Position numbers and translations under genes: made by a program. Under the pieces are notes generated by a model. That model did no database searches. It worked only from the letters and a program-made list of their open reading frames with translations, and was not told the DNA's origin. Source: a virus. From it: 39,400 nt of DNA. Below are positions 21,451-31,972 of the stretch, one piece after another (the stretch's first letter is position 1; every line of letters begins with the position of its first letter). Location: the IMG/VR virus record IMGVR_UViG_3300025322_000969, positions 1 through 39,400 of that record; one strand, given 5' to 3'.

Positions 21451-24400
21451 TGGCAATTACAATTGGCACACCAACATCATCTGGCAATCAAGCAAATACA
21501 TCTGGATTTAGTTTTAACAACACCCCTAACGCTAACACTAAAGCATTAGTAGTTGTAGTTATGGGAGTGGATTCAAGTGCTACCGATTCAGTTGTTAGCG
21601 GTGTTACTTTTGGCGGAGTTGCCCTTGAACCAGCCAGAGCCAGATATAAGCCCAATGGAGAATTTTTCCATATCTGGTATCTTAAAAACCCCACAATAGC
21701 TTTAGGTTCTGTTGCTGTTAGCTTAGGTGGTACCTGTACTGACTGTCAGGCTACCGCCATTCCCTTAATAGACGCAAGTGCGACAAGTATTTTTTACGAT
21801 ACGGGTCTTGAAAACACCGATGCCGATACAACTCACGGATTTACAATAACTTCTGTAAAAACAGGTGCGATGGGTATAGCGGCTATTTGGAATGGTGATG
21901 CTCTCACAACTGATGTCGCCCCTACTTCTACTCCTACTTCAGGAACACTTGTTACAGGTAGTGAAGCTGATAATGGTGCTTCTTGTAATGAAGTTGCTTG
22001 GCTTGGAGAATCAGGGGGTTCGGTGGCTTTCTCTTGGACAAAAGTTGCCACAAATGCCTCTGGTGCTCAAGGTGCGACTTTTTATTCTCAATTTGCTCCT
22101 ACCGTAGTCTTAACCACTCCCACAGACACCGCCACAGGACAAAGCGTTACTCCTACTTTAATCTTTACAGGAACAGATCTTAATGCAGACGAGGTGGAAT
22201 ATGAGGTACAGGTAGATACGAATAGTAATTTTGGAATGATTGCTGGACAAAGTACATATGATACTGACACTGTCCTATATTCGGGATTTATTATTGCTGC
22301 TGGACAATCTTTCACTGGAGATGGAAGTACTCTCGATCATTGTGATATTCTTTTAAGTAAATCTGGTTCGCCAACTGGTACAGCTCAAGTCAAAATCTAC
22401 AATCATAGTGGTATATATGGAACATCTAGTGTACCAACAGGAGCTGCTTTAGCGACATCTGGTACACTGGATGTATCGACGTTGACAACAACTCCCACCT
22501 TGACTACATTTAGTTTTACAGGTGGAGACAGAATACCGTTAGAGAATGGGACTTACTATGTAGTTACAATTGAATATTCTGGAGGAAATAGTACCAATAG
22601 TGTGCGAGCTTATCGTAGCACTTCAAATGTCTATTCTGGGAATTATTGTTACTATTCTTCTTCGTGGTCAGCATATAGTACCAATGATTTAGTTTTTGGT
22701 GTATATCGTGAAATTACTCTTGACACCCTCTCCTCCACCGATGATGACGCTAACTGGACAGGTACAGGAGCTCCCAATCCTTTTCCTAGTGGAAATGCGA
22801 TAAGTTATACGATACCAGTAGCAAGTACATTAGATGCCTCTACTACCTATTACTGGAGAGTAAGAGCTATTGACCCCCTAGGAAGTAATACCTGGGGAGC
22901 ATATCCGACAGCGTTTAGTTTTACGACGGCGGCGGGGGGTACTGTTTCATCTTCTGCTTCTGGATCGGCTTCAGCCAGTGCCAGCGGTTCTGCTTCTGAG
23001 TCTAAAAGCGCTTCCGCTTCTGAAAGCGCATCGGAATCTGCCAGTGAAAGTAAGTCATTAAGCCCTAGTGCTTCAGAGTCAAAAAGTGCTTCTGTTAGTG
23101 AATCAGCCTCAGCTTCACCATCAGAAAGTGCGTCAGAAAGCAAGTCATTATCTCCATCTGCAAGTGAGAGCAAATCTGAATCAAAATCCGCCTCTGCCAG
23201 CGAATCTGCTTCTGAATCCAAATCTCTATCTCCATCAGCATCAGAAAGTAAAAGTGCTTCAGCTAGCGAAAGCGCCTCAGCTTCCGCTTCCGAAAGTAAA
23301 AGTCTTAGTCCTTCCACATCAGAAAGTGCATCGGCATCAGCCAGTGAATCTAAAAGTGCCTCCGCGTCGGAAAGTAAGTCTCTTTCACCCAGTGCATCCG
23401 AAAGCAAAAGCGCTAGTGCTAGTGCTTCGGCTTCTGAGTCAGCGTCAGCTTCAAAATCTGAATCTAAGTCAGCTAGTCCATCCACCTCAGAGTCCAAATC
23501 AGAGTCTGCTTCCGAGTCGAAATCTCAAAGCCCTTCTGCCAGTGAAAGTAAATCTCAGTCTGCTTCAGGAAGTGCTAGTGAGTCAAAATCGGAAAGCAAA
23601 TCCCAGTCTCCTTCGGCTAGTGAATCAAAGAGCGAATCTAAATCCGAAAGTAAGTCTGAGAGTAAAAGTGAGTCTAAAAGTTTAAGCCCATCATCAAGTG
23701 AAAGCAAATCGGAATCGAAAAGCGAATCAGCTTCTGAGTCAAAGTCCGAATCCAAGTCATTGAGCCCTAGCGCATCGGAATCGAAATCTGAATCAAAATC
23801 AGAATCTGCTTCAGAAAGTAAATCTGCCTCTGCTTCCTTAAGTCCCAGTGCTTCATTATCTCCTTCAGCTTCTGAGTCTCCATCAGCTAGTTTATCTCCT
23901 TCAGCTTCCCAAAGTCCTAGTGCATCAGAGTCTAAATCCCTTTCACCATCAGCATCAGAATCCAAAAGTCAAAGTCCCAGCGCTAGCCTTTCGCCTAGCG
24001 CTTCTCTCAGCCCTTCCGCCAGCGAATCTAAGAGTCTTAGTCCTTCGGCGAGTGAGTCAAAAAGTTTGTCACCTAGCGCCTCACTTTCTCCTAGTGCTAG
24101 CCTTAGTCCATCGGCTAGCTTAAGTCCATCGGCTTCGGAGAGTAAATCTCAATCACCATCTGCATCGGAATCAAAATCTCAATCACCCTCGGCTAGTTTG
24201 TCTCCATCTGCAAGTCTCTCTCCTTCAGCTAGTTTAAGCCCTTCAGGATCACTTAGTCCTTCAGCTAGTTTAAGCCCTTCAGGTTCTCAAAGTCCAAGCG
24301 CATCTGAGTCTAAAAGTTTGTCACCATCTGCGTCAGAGTCCAAGTCACAAAGCCCATCCGCCAGCCTTTCTCCATCAGCATCCCAAAGTCCATCTGGATC

Positions 24401-26552
24401 TTTAAGCCCTAGTGCATCGGGATCTAAAAGCTTAAGCCCTAGTGCATCGGAATCTAAGTCTTTATCTCCAAGCGCTTCATTATCACCATCCGCCTCATTA
24501 AGTCCAAGTGCCAGCTTGTCTCCTTCAGCCAGTGAATCTAAATCTCAAAGCCCTTCTGCATCCGAATCAGCCTCGGCTAGCGCCAGTGAGAGTAAAAGTT
24601 TATCGCCTTCTGCCAGAGAGTCTAAGTCTGAAAGCAAATCAGCTAGCGCTTCTCAATCGGCTAGTGAAAGCAAGAGTTTGTCACCATCAGCATCAGAATC
24701 AAAATCAACCAGCGCCTCGGAGTCTAAAAGTGAGAGCAAAAGTGAATCCAAGTCGTTAAGTCCTAGTGTCTCCGAATCAAAATCAGAAAGCAAATCTGCC
24801 TCAGCCTCAATGTCTGCTTCCGAAAGTAAATCTCTTTCTCCATCTGCTTCCGAATCAAAATCAGAAAGCAAATCTGCCTCAGCCTCTGAATCTGCATCGG
24901 AGTCTAAAAGTTTATCCCCTTCAGTATCCGAATCTAAGTCTGCTAGTAAGAGTGAATCTAAATCTCAATCGCCATCGGCAAGCGAGAGTGCTAGCGAATC
25001 TAAGAGCCAATCCCCAAGTGCCAGTGAATCCAAAAGCGAAAGTAAATCTTTAAGTCCATCAGCGTCAGAATCCAAATCTCTTAGTCCTTCTGCTTCTCAA
25101 AGTCCAAGTGCCTCTGAATCAGCTAGTGCGAGTGCAAGTGCTTCTCCTTCAGGCGGAAGCGCTTCTGGTTCAGCCTCTGAATCTAAGTCGCTTTCTCCCT
25201 CTACCTCAGAGTCAAAATCTGAGTCCAAATCTGAGTCCAAATCTCAGAGTCCTTCTGCCAGTGAAAGTAAATCTCAGTCTGCTTCAGGAAGTGCTAGTGA
25301 GTCAAAATCAGAAAGCAAATCATTATCACCATCAGCGTCAGAATCGAAAAGTGAGAGCAAGTCAGAAAGTGTTTCGGAGTCAGCTAGTGAGAGTAAAAGT
25401 CTTTCACCAAGCGCTAGTCTTTCATTTTCTGCTTCTGAATCAGCAAGTGCTTCAAAGAGTGCTTCAGCTTCTATATCGGCTTCGGAAAGCAAAAGTCAAT
25501 CACCATCCGCTAGTGAGAGTAAGTCTGCTAGCGCTTCGGAGAGTAAATCAGAATCCAAATCTGAATCTAAATCCCAAAGTCCTTCTACTAGTGAATCAAA
25601 AAGTGCTAGCGCCAGTGCCTCGGCAAGCGAAAGTAAATCGGAAAGTAAAAGTCAGTCTCCATCGGCATCTTTAAGCCCAAGTGCAAGTGAAAGTGCTAGT
25701 GGTTCTGCCTCTGTATCTAAAAGTCAGTCTCCATCTGCAAGTGAGAGCAAATCTGAATCAAAATCCGCCTCTGCCAGCGTCTCTGCTTCTGAATCAAAGT
25801 CAGCATCAGCATCAGAATCAAAGTCCCTAAGTCCATCGGCAAGCGAATCGGCATCAGAAAGCGCCTCTGAATCCAAATCCTTAAGTCCTTCCGCTTCAGA
25901 ATCAAAATCTGCTTCAGCTTCCGAATCTAAATCTCTTAGTCCGTCTGTCAGTGAGAGTAAAAGTGCCTCTGCTTCAGAAAGTAAATCTCAATCCCCCTCG
26001 GCTTCTCTCAGTCCTAGTGCAAGTTTATCTCCTTCGGCTTCGTTATCACCATCAGCTTCACAATCCCCTAGTGCAAGTGAGTCAAAGTCGCTATCCCCTA
26101 GTGCGTCAGAATCTAAAAGTCTTAGTCCTAGTGCCTCTCCCAGTTTGGGATATACAGGCTATACAAGAGGAGATGAGGCAACGCTTCCAACAAATGATAC
26201 CGATTTGGAAACTGCTTACACTGCTCAAAATGTAACTGATGTCGCAACAGATGACGGAGTGAGAGTAGGCCAAACTGGAACGCTACAATACATGATACAT
26301 CAATTCAAAAACTTTGTGCCGGTAAGCAGTACTCTTTTAAACTGGAATGGACAATCAAGCCTAGCACCTTCTGCCTCAATAGTCCGTTTACAGATTTATA
26401 ACAGAAATACTCCAGCTTGGGAAACTGTGGATAGTGATAACACAACAGGAGCAAATACTGATTTTGACTTAAGTGGGAATATAGCGGATTTGACTAATTA
26501 TAAGGATGCAGGAAACGTAATAAGCTGTAGGGTTTATCAGGAGGCGACATAA
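21450..26552 (+). CDS. giant serine-rich repeat fibre protein 3
   Basis: This 1700-residue protein begins with residues 1-about 205, a Thr/Val-rich beta domain. Then comes a fibronectin III-like domain split by an inserted beta-sandwich (about 205-500; the last strand motif is Tyr-Tyr-Trp-Arg-Val-Arg-Ala). A (Ser-X)n tract follows from about 500 to 1564, and a C-terminal beta domain of about 135 residues closes the protein. The serine tract contains no Tyr or Trp and few bulky residues, so it should be an extended stalk. ATG 21450 is preferred over the ATG at 21432 because it overlaps the upstream stop as TAATG behind GGGGGAGGG. It is likely a long virion fibre and the main suspected glycosylation target. 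Confidence 0.82.
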   Translation: MAITIGTPTSSGNQANTSGFSFNNTPNANTKALVVVVMGVDSSATDSVVSGVTFGGVALEPARARYKPNGEFFHIWYLKNPTIALGSVAVSLGGTCTDCQATAIPLIDASATSIFYDTGLENTDADTTHGFTITSVKTGAMGIAAIWNGDALTTDVAPTSTPTSGTLVTGSEADNGASCNEVAWLGESGGSVAFSWTKVATNASGAQGATFYSQFAPTVVLTTPTDTATGQSVTPTLIFTGTDLNADEVEYEVQVDTNSNFGMIAGQSTYDTDTVLYSGFIIAAGQSFTGDGSTLDHCDILLSKSGSPTGTAQVKIYNHSGIYGTSSVPTGAALATSGTLDVSTLTTTPTLTTFSFTGGDRIPLENGTYYVVTIEYSGGNSTNSVRAYRSTSNVYSGNYCYYSSSWSAYSTNDLVFGVYREITLDTLSSTDDDANWTGTGAPNPFPSGNAISYTIPVASTLDASTTYYWRVRAIDPLGSNTWGAYPTAFSFTTAAGGTVSSSASGSASASASGSASESKSASASESASESASESKSLSPSASESKSASVSESASASPSESASESKSLSPSASESKSESKSASASESASESKSLSPSASESKSASASESASASASESKSLSPSTSESASASASESKSASASESKSLSPSASESKSASASASASESASASKSESKSASPSTSESKSESASESKSQSPSASESKSQSASGSASESKSESKSQSPSASESKSESKSESKSESKSESKSLSPSSSESKSESKSESASESKSESKSLSPSASESKSESKSESASESKSASASLSPSASLSPSASESPSASLSPSASQSPSASESKSLSPSASESKSQSPSASLSPSASLSPSASESKSLSPSASESKSLSPSASLSPSASLSPSASLSPSASESKSQSPSASESKSQSPSASLSPSASLSPSASLSPSGSLSPSASLSPSGSQSPSASESKSLSPSASESKSQSPSASLSPSASQSPSGSLSPSASGSKSLSPSASESKSLSPSASLSPSASLSPSASLSPSASESKSQSPSASESASASASESKSLSPSARESKSESKSASASQSASESKSLSPSASESKSTSASESKSESKSESKSLSPSVSESKSESKSASASMSASESKSLSPSASESKSESKSASASESASESKSLSPSVSESKSASKSESKSQSPSASESASESKSQSPSASESKSESKSLSPSASESKSLSPSASQSPSASESASASASASPSGGSASGSASESKSLSPSTSESKSESKSESKSQSPSASESKSQSASGSASESKSESKSLSPSASESKSESKSESVSESASESKSLSPSASLSFSASESASASKSASASISASESKSQSPSASESKSASASESKSESKSESKSQSPSTSESKSASASASASESKSESKSQSPSASLSPSASESASGSASVSKSQSPSASESKSESKSASASVSASESKSASASESKSLSPSASESASESASESKSLSPSASESKSASASESKSLSPSVSESKSASASESKSQSPSASLSPSASLSPSASLSPSASQSPSASESKSLSPSASESKSLSPSASPSLGYTGYTRGDEATLPTNDTDLETAYTAQNVTDVATDDGVRVGQTGTLQYMIHQFKNFVPVSSTLLNWNGQSSLAPSASIVRLQIYNRNTPAWETVDSDNTTGANTDFDLSGNIADLTNYKDAGNVISCRVYQEAT
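23151..23219 (+). repeat. duplicated 69-base segment, copy A
   Basis: It is almost identical at DNA level to 25728-25796 (about 66 of 69 bases), although serine codons elsewhere are scrambled. Confidence 0.8.
23532..23602 (+). repeat. duplicated 71-base segment, copy A
   Basis: It matches 25251-25321 with a single G/A difference, indicating a recent duplication or gene conversion. Confidence 0.85.
24771..24886 (+). repeat. tandem 38-base repeat pair
   Basis: 24771-24808 and 24849-24886 are identical and offset by 78 bases (26 codons), a recent tandem duplication that keeps the reading frame. Confidence 0.8.
25251..25321 (+). repeat. duplicated 71-base segment, copy B
   Basis: Partner of 23532-23602, 1719 bases apart. 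Confidence 0.85.
25728..25796 (+). repeat. duplicated 69-base segment, copy B
   Basis: Partner of 23151-23219, 2577 bases apart; the difference is concentrated in one codon that changes Glu to Val. Confidence 0.8.
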
Positions 26553-29347
26553 TGGCAAGACTAGACAAAATTAACGCAACTACATTTGCAAGAGAAGTTA
26601 AAAGTAATCCTAAAGACCGTATAGAGATAGAAGTGGGGGATTCCAAACAACCTGATTTTAAGCCTCAATTCAAAATAATGCGGTGGAATAATGAGGTTAA
26701 TTTTTCCCTTCGTGCAGAGGAAGACCCCATAGCCACAGTCGTAGAAGAAGGTGACAAGATTAAGTACATTGGTGACAAAGTTGAAGTTCATCAATACGAT
26801 AAACCAGAAGCAGGAGAAAACGAAGGCTTTGAGTTTGAGTGGATTTTAAAAGAAAAACCAGATACCAACGTACTAACTGCGACTATCCAAACTAAAGGAC
26901 TTAACTTCTTTTTTCAGCCTCCACTTACTCAACAGGAAATAGATGAAGGTGCTTCAAGGCCTGAAAATGTAGTTGGAAGCTACGCCGTTTATCACAAAAC
27001 CAAAGGTGGAATGAATGACATAGCAGGAATGGAATACAAGGTAGGTAAAGCCTTTCATATTTACAGACCAAAAGTAACAGATGCCAATGGAGTAGAAACT
27101 TGGGGAGAATTGAACATAGATGAACAAAATGGACTTCTGACAGTAATCATAGACCAAACATGGCTTAACAATGCGGTATATCCAGTGGTTGTTGATCCTA
27201 CTTTTGGATATACGAGTATTGGAGCAAGTGATTGGGCTGATATAGCTTCAATTACTTCTGATGCATCAAGAATGGTAGGAGTGGCTGTAGCATTAGGTAC
27301 TGCTGGCACATTGGATAGTCTCCATGCAGCATTGAGATTAACTGCTACCGGAACTGAAAATGTCGATCTTTATGCTGCGTTATACGATAAAGATAGTGTA
27401 ACTACTAGCTCTCACGGTTTAGTAGCTAGTGTTGAAAGATTAAATGTAAACACCTCAAGTACAACTTTTGCATTTTTTACTTTCACGGCCAATTCGGAAT
27501 CACTTGCAATTGATACTTATATCATAGCAATTCTTGGAAATGGGGAGGATTTAGTTACGGCAACTCAGCAAGTCTACCTTGCGTATGATAGCGGAGCCTC
27601 TGTCTCACGATATGCTGAACAAAGCGTTGGTGCTGGTTCTTATGCTGCAAGGAAGGAAAACCCCTGGACAAATGTTGCTGCTACTAGCAGTGCTAATATA
27701 TCTCTTTACGCCACCTATACAGCAGCAGGTTCAGAAAGTCCCTCACAATCCCCTTCTGCAAGCAGAAGTGCGTCTTTGTCGCCATCTGCTTCTTTGAGTC
27801 CTAGCGCTTCTCTCTCCCCGTCTGCTAGCCTTTCTCCTAGTGCTTCCTTATCACCCAGCGCCAGTGCTTCCCCTTCTTCAGTTCAATATGAACTTTTAAC
27901 AGATTTATGGAATGTTAGTCAGGGGAGTGCATCACCTTCTCAATCACCATCCGCCAGCGGGAGTAAATCACAATCTCCAAGTGCTAGTTTGAGTCCCTCA
28001 GCTTCTTTATCACCAAGCGCTTCTCAAAGCCCTAGCGCCTCAGAGTCTAAATCTTTAAGCCCAAGTGCCTCCGAATCTAAAAGCCTTTCTCCCTCTGCTT
28101 CCCTTTCCCCGAGTGCCAGTCTTTCACCATCTGCTTCGGAATCGAAATCATTATCACCAAGTGCTTCCGAGTCAAAATCACAATCTCCGTCAGCTAGTTT
28201 AAGCCCTTCTGCAAGTCTCTCACCTTCAGCTAGTCTTAGTCCATCAGCTAGTCTTTCACCGTCTGCCAGTGAGTCAAAATCGCTATCTCCATCTGCCTCA
28301 GAATCAAAATCGCAATCGCCAAGTGCTAGTCAAAGCCCCAGTGCTTCTCAATCACCATCGGCTTCTGAGTCTAAGTCTCAAAGTCCCAGTGCATCAGAAA
28401 GTAAATCATTATCTCCGAGTGCCTCTTTAAGTCCTAGCGCCTCTCAATCACCAAGTGCTAGCGTGTCAGCATCACTTAGTCCATCAGCTAGCGAAAGTAA
28501 GTCTCTTTCACCTTCTGCTAGTTTGAGTCCTAGTGAATCTTTATCTCCTTCAGCCAGTGAATCTAAAAGCCAAAGTCCAAGCGCCTCAGAGAGTAAATCC
28601 CAAAGCCCAAGTGCATCAGAAAGTACTTCTGCTAGTAAAAGTGCGTCAAAGTCAGAATCTCTTTCTGCTAGTGCCAGTTTATCCCCGAGTGCTTCTCAGT
28701 CCCCATCCGCTAGTGAGTCAAAGTCATTATCTCCTTCCGCCTCAGCCTCAGCTTCTGAATCCAAAAGCTTAAGTCCTTCCGCAAGCGAAAGTAAATCTCT
28801 TTCTCCAAGTGCAAGTGCTTCACCATCTGGTGGAAGTGGGTCGGCTTCCCAAAGCCCTAGCGGATCACTTTCACCTAGCGCATCAGCAAGCGCTTCTGCT
28901 TCGGCGTCAGAATCTAAAAGTCTGTCTCCTTCTGCCAGCGAGAGTGCATCGGAGAGTAAAAGTGCGTCAAAGTCAGAATCTGAGTCGGCTTCCGCTAGCG
29001 CGTCAGAGTCAAAATCCGCCTCAGCTTCAGAGTCTAAAAGCGAATCTAAGTCAGCTTCTGCTTCGGAATCGGTATCTGAGAGTGCTAGTGCCTCTGCTTC
29101 AGAGTCAAAAAGTCAAAGTCCATCACAATCCGCTTCAGCATCATTATCTCCCAGCGCCAGTGTTTCGCCTAGTCCTTCTGCTTCTGTCTCGGCAAGTGCC
29201 AGCGCCAGTCCTTCTCAATCACCTATAGAATATGTTGATAAGTACTCAACTACCGGAAACACTTATGGTGATAAGTATTCGGAATTAGGTAATGATTACA
29301 TAGATAAATATAAGCAGTGGGACGAGTTACCACAAGCACCAGACTAG
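26552..29347 (+). CDS. serine-rich repeat fibre protein 4
   Basis: This 931-residue protein has an N-terminal region (1-about 225) ending in [11 protein letters not shown], a segment I recall from phage tail and fibre-like proteins. A jelly-roll-like beta domain follows (about 226-390), a short serine tract (393-443), a 13-residue break, a long serine tract (458-890), and a C-terminal tail with three Tyr-x-(Asp)-Lys-Tyr motifs. The start ATG overlaps the previous stop (TAATG). Its TAG stop forms the first bases of the next promoter's -35. It is likely a virion fibre. Confidence 0.82.
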   Translation: MARLDKINATTFAREVKSNPKDRIEIEVGDSKQPDFKPQFKIMRWNNEVNFSLRAEEDPIATVVEEGDKIKYIGDKVEVHQYDKPEAGENEGFEFEWILKEKPDTNVLTATIQTKGLNFFFQPPLTQQEIDEGASRPENVVGSYAVYHKTKGGMNDIAGMEYKVGKAFHIYRPKVTDANGVETWGELNIDEQNGLLTVIIDQTWLNNAVYPVVVDPTFGYTSIGASDWADIASITSDASRMVGVAVALGTAGTLDSLHAALRLTATGTENVDLYAALYDKDSVTTSSHGLVASVERLNVNTSSTTFAFFTFTANSESLAIDTYIIAILGNGEDLVTATQQVYLAYDSGASVSRYAEQSVGAGSYAARKENPWTNVAATSSANISLYATYTAAGSESPSQSPSASRSASLSPSASLSPSASLSPSASLSPSASLSPSASASPSSVQYELLTDLWNVSQGSASPSQSPSASGSKSQSPSASLSPSASLSPSASQSPSASESKSLSPSASESKSLSPSASLSPSASLSPSASESKSLSPSASESKSQSPSASLSPSASLSPSASLSPSASLSPSASESKSLSPSASESKSQSPSASQSPSASQSPSASESKSQSPSASESKSLSPSASLSPSASQSPSASVSASLSPSASESKSLSPSASLSPSESLSPSASESKSQSPSASESKSQSPSASESTSASKSASKSESLSASASLSPSASQSPSASESKSLSPSASASASESKSLSPSASESKSLSPSASASPSGGSGSASQSPSGSLSPSASASASASASESKSLSPSASESASESKSASKSESESASASASESKSASASESKSESKSASASESVSESASASASESKSQSPSQSASASLSPSASVSPSPSASVSASASASPSQSPIEYVDKYSTTGNTYGDKYSELGNDYIDKYKQWDELPQAPD
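27731..27880 (+). repeat. (Ser-X)n coding repeat, tract 4a
   Basis: About 50 codons dominated by the unit SLSPSAS, separated from tract 4b by a 13-residue non-repetitive linker containing Tyr and Trp. Confidence 0.88.
27926..29223 (+). repeat. (Ser-X)n coding repeat, tract 4b
   Basis: About 430 codons of alternating serine, Pro-rich in the first two thirds and Glu/Lys/Ala-rich in the last third. Confidence 0.9.
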
Positions 29348-29380
29348 ACTATAAATAAAACTCTCCTCTAATCTAAGGGT
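29345..29380 (+). promoter_or_regulatory. leaderless-type promoter for 29381 gene
   Basis: TAGACT (29345-29350) in the -35 place, a 16-base spacer beginning ATAAATAAAA, TCTAAT (29367-29372), C, 7 bases, ATG at 29381. The upstream TAG stop occupies the first three bases of the -35, which may explain its deviation from TTGACT. Confidence 0.6.
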
Positions 29381-30979
29381 ATGGTTTTAGAAGATAAATC
29401 ATTTGAGGGCGGGATAAGTAGTTTTGCAGATCGTGGAATCAGGGGGGCATTTAAATTTGGTTCTAATTTGTCGATTCGCAAAACTGTAGATACCCTTTCT
29501 TGTGGGCAAGCATTAAAAGAAGAAGGAGAATTTGGTCCAAGCCATTCACAATCTCCTTCTATCTCCGCAAGTGCCTCACAATCACCAAGTGCAAGTAGTA
29601 GTGCTTCTTATAGTCCTAGCTTATCAAACTCACCTTCTAAATCACCTTCAGCTTCAGCATCAAGAAGTAATTCCCCATCCCAAAGCCCTTCGGGTTCCGC
29701 TTCACCATCCTCTTCTGCTAGCGCTTCCCCTTCCACATCAGCAGGACTTAATAACGTATATGAAGATTTAGTAATCGCTTGGGTTCCCGCAACTGATGGA
29801 AATTTATATGGTTTTGGTAATGCCGGCCATATCTACAGGCGCTATTCGGACGGATTTACTAGAATGGTATATACAGATGCAGACGGATCAATTAAAGGGG
29901 CTATAGAGAAACCTTCAAGTGATGGCAAAACCTACCTTCAATGGGCTACTGGAACTTCTATTAAGAGAAAACCTCTCCCTGGAGCAGGTGATTGGACTGA
30001 TGTAGAGGAGATTGCGGATAATTTAACCGGAACTGATTGGCACACCATGAAACAGGTAGGTGGGGCTAATTATATCGCAAATGGTTCAAAAGTAGCTTTA
30101 GTGGGATATGACGATTCGTGGACTAATGAGGCGTTAGACATAATCCCCGGAAGATATATAAAAACCATTGTTGAGAGAAATGGGCGGGCGGTATTTGGTA
30201 CTTATCCAGCCGGATACCCAAATAAGGGAGTTAATGGAGCAATTGATTGTGAATATCCTTTAATGCAAATAGGTGATGATGGAGAGTTATATTTTGCAAA
30301 CTTCACGGATTCAATGCCTGTTAAAAGATTCCCCGGGGGTGGGAGAGTAAATCCGAGTGGAGTAGCAAATGAAGTTCAAGAGATTGAAATGTTTGATTGG
30401 GTATTTGGAGCCGATAGCTGGATTGATAGACAAACGCTGGGAAATATGTCTATCTGGGGAGTATTTGATGCAGATTCGGGTAAAAATGGTTTATATTACT
30501 ACGGCAGAAAAAATAAAGAACAACCTTTTACCATGAATCTTGAATATGCTATGGATGTTGACGAAATAGGGGCAGTCGTAAATGTAGATGGTGTAACACT
30601 TGCAAGTTATAAGGATGGTAATGATTTTGGGGTAAAAGCTGTAGATTCAACTACAAAAGCCGAAGGGATATGGGAATCACTAGAATTCAGGTTTCCGGTT
30701 AAAAAGGCTGAACAAATCACAAAAGTATCCCATGTTGAGATATTTTTCGATGAATTACCTGTAGGATGCAGTATTTATTTCTATTACCAGAAGAATAAAT
30801 CAGGAACATGGGTACAGGCATATACCGCAGAAGGAGGTCAGGCTTTTACTTCAACAGGGGGCAAAAAGGCTACTTTTAGAATTGGGGAGGAAATGGATAT
30901 ATATGAACGTAGAATATTAATGACACCTAGCGGGAATACTACACCGGAGATTTTTAGAATTAGAACTTATTTTAATTAA
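29381..30979 (+). CDS. tail/hub-like protein with internal serine-rich insertion
   Basis: This 532-residue protein has residues 1-about 52 as a conserved-looking N-terminal arm (Asp-Lys-Ser-Phe-Glu-Gly-Gly-Ile-Ser, with Ile-Arg-Lys-Thr-Val-Asp). A serine-rich tract follows at about 54-122, then 400 residues of beta-rich sequence with repeated blade-like Gly/Asp turns suggestive of a propeller and a C-terminal beta-sandwich. It is probably a tail hub, nozzle or receptor-binding component. Unlike its neighbours the repeat is internal, joining two folded parts. It is read from its own leaderless-type promoter. Confidence 0.7.
   Translation: MVLEDKSFEGGISSFADRGIRGAFKFGSNLSIRKTVDTLSCGQALKEEGEFGPSHSQSPSISASASQSPSASSSASYSPSLSNSPSKSPSASASRSNSPSQSPSGSASPSSSASASPSTSAGLNNVYEDLVIAWVPATDGNLYGFGNAGHIYRRYSDGFTRMVYTDADGSIKGAIEKPSSDGKTYLQWATGTSIKRKPLPGAGDWTDVEEIADNLTGTDWHTMKQVGGANYIANGSKVALVGYDDSWTNEALDIIPGRYIKTIVERNGRAVFGTYPAGYPNKGVNGAIDCEYPLMQIGDDGELYFANFTDSMPVKRFPGGGRVNPSGVANEVQEIEMFDWVFGADSWIDRQTLGNMSIWGVFDADSGKNGLYYYGRKNKEQPFTMNLEYAMDVDEIGAVVNVDGVTLASYKDGNDFGVKAVDSTTKAEGIWESLEFRFPVKKAEQITKVSHVEIFFDELPVGCSIYFYYQKNKSGTWVQAYTAEGGQAFTSTGGKKATFRIGEEMDIYERRILMTPSGNTTPEIFRIRTYFN
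29540..29748 (+). repeat. (Ser-X)n coding repeat, tract 5
   Basis: About 70 codons, less regular than the other tracts, with Tyr and Asn present and more Pro. It is flanked by folded domains on both sides. Confidence 0.85.
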
Positions 30980-30984
30980 CATGA

Positions 30985-31920
30985 ATGAAAAAAATATTAA
31001 TAATTTTAATAGTTACAATAATATTTTTAACAATAAATTATATGGATAATAAAGTTTATGAACCAGAAATAATTGTTGAAACACCTTTTCCAAGCGAAGG
31101 GGGGATACCTACTTTTGCATCAACCCCAGCTAATGCAGTTGGAACCTATACTCCAACTACTACAAAAGAGAAGTTTATTCCTAAGAAAAAAGTAGCCCTT
31201 GAGTTACTTAGCACTGCATTAAATACCAGAAGTAAAAAGATACTTCAGGAGTTTAATTTGGCAGATTCAGGAGGATTAAAAATTGGTGATTTTAAAGAGG
31301 GCATATCAGGAGATTTAAGAATTACTCCTAGTGGATTAACAGCAAGAGATATAGCAGGATTAACTACTTTTGCAATAGATGGAGAAACCGGATCGGCTGT
31401 ATTTAGAGGAGAGATTAGAGCAGCAGACTTTGTTGTATCAGATGAAAATGGTCTAATTTCTTTAAATAATTTTAATTCTGGTTATGTAGATAATGCTAAT
31501 GTTTTAACTATTACCCCAGGTGGAGTTTATGTGGAAATTGATGTTACAGGTGGTGGAGATCCATTGGTTGTAGAATTTGATTTAACTAGAGAATCTAATG
31601 TTATGGTATTTTTTAATGCTACGGGTAGGAATACAGTTGACGGTAGTTTTCAATTAGTAGCAATTTATGAGGATGGTGGATCTGGAACTGTAGGTACAGC
31701 TCCTTTTACTCAACTAACAGGCCATTCAAGAATTTCGGGGGCTGTAAATGCTGATACAGCAGCAGGTGGAACAGCAATGAGCGTTATAACAGCCTCACAA
31801 ACAAAAATCGTTACATTAGGTGCAGGACATCATAGATTAGCACTTAGACATAGAGCGGTAGGTGCAAATTCAGTAATTATCCAAGATATGACTATTGGTT
31901 TTATGGTACTAGGAAGATAA
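30985..31920 (+). CDS. membrane-anchored fibre-like protein
   Basis: This 311-residue protein has residues about 3-19 as a single hydrophobic helix after two lysines, a signal anchor with no clear cleavage site, then a Thr/Pro-rich linker (about 30-60). A short helical and fibre-like segment (about 75-150; Gly-Glu-Thr-Gly-Ser-Ala-Val-Phe-Arg-Gly resembles tail-fibre motifs) and a C-terminal beta-sandwich of about 140 residues follow. An exported or membrane-inserted virion-type protein is unusual; it may assemble at the cell surface or have the helix buried in a trimer. The start at 30985 is used; the ATG at 30981 is out of frame. Confidence 0.68.
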   Translation: MKKILIILIVTIIFLTINYMDNKVYEPEIIVETPFPSEGGIPTFASTPANAVGTYTPTTTKEKFIPKKKVALELLSTALNTRSKKILQEFNLADSGGLKIGDFKEGISGDLRITPSGLTARDIAGLTTFAIDGETGSAVFRGEIRAADFVVSDENGLISLNNFNSGYVDNANVLTITPGGVYVEIDVTGGGDPLVVEFDLTRESNVMVFFNATGRNTVDGSFQLVAIYEDGGSGTVGTAPFTQLTGHSRISGAVNADTAAGGTAMSVITASQTKIVTLGAGHHRLALRHRAVGANSVIIQDMTIGFMVLGR

Positions 31921-31936
31921 TTAGCAAAAGACTTTC

Positions 31937-31972
31937 TTGCCAATAAATAAATTTGTACTTTAGTCTTGTTGT
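31937..31972 (+). promoter_or_regulatory. leaderless-type promoter for adaptor gene
   Basis: TTGCCA (31937-31942), a 16-base spacer beginning ATAAATAAAT, TTTAGT (31959-31964), C, 7 bases, ATG at 31973. There is no Shine-Dalgarno site. Confidence 0.62.

Larger units (their letters stand above)
22948..26142 (+). repeat. (Ser-X)n coding repeat, tract 3 (about 3.2 kb)
   Basis: About 1060 codons of nearly unbroken Ser-X alternation. Dominant units are SASESKS and SLSPSAS. Parity slips at only a few places, such as the Gly-Gly at about 25154. Near-identical DNA segments within it mark recent internal duplications. Confidence 0.92.

Noticed and set aside
22850-24871. Several long open frames on the - strand and in other + frames across the serine-rich tract
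   Set aside because: They arise because alternating serine codons rarely create stops in other frames; they have low-complexity Asp/Leu/Ala or Gln/Val/Leu composition and no ribosome sites.
7391-29748. CRISPR array or tandem DNA satellite
   Set aside because: The repeats have no constant repeat/spacer structure, stay in frame and encode a protein pattern.
7030-30979. Diversity-generating retroelement acting on the fibre genes
   Set aside because: No reverse transcriptase or template/variable repeat pair was seen; the duplicated segments lack adenine-specific changes.
31921-31950. Terminator after the 30985 gene from the imperfect inverted repeat GCAAAAG/CTTTCTTGC
   Set aside because: The pairing is imperfect and there is no T run; it overlaps the promoter-like site instead.
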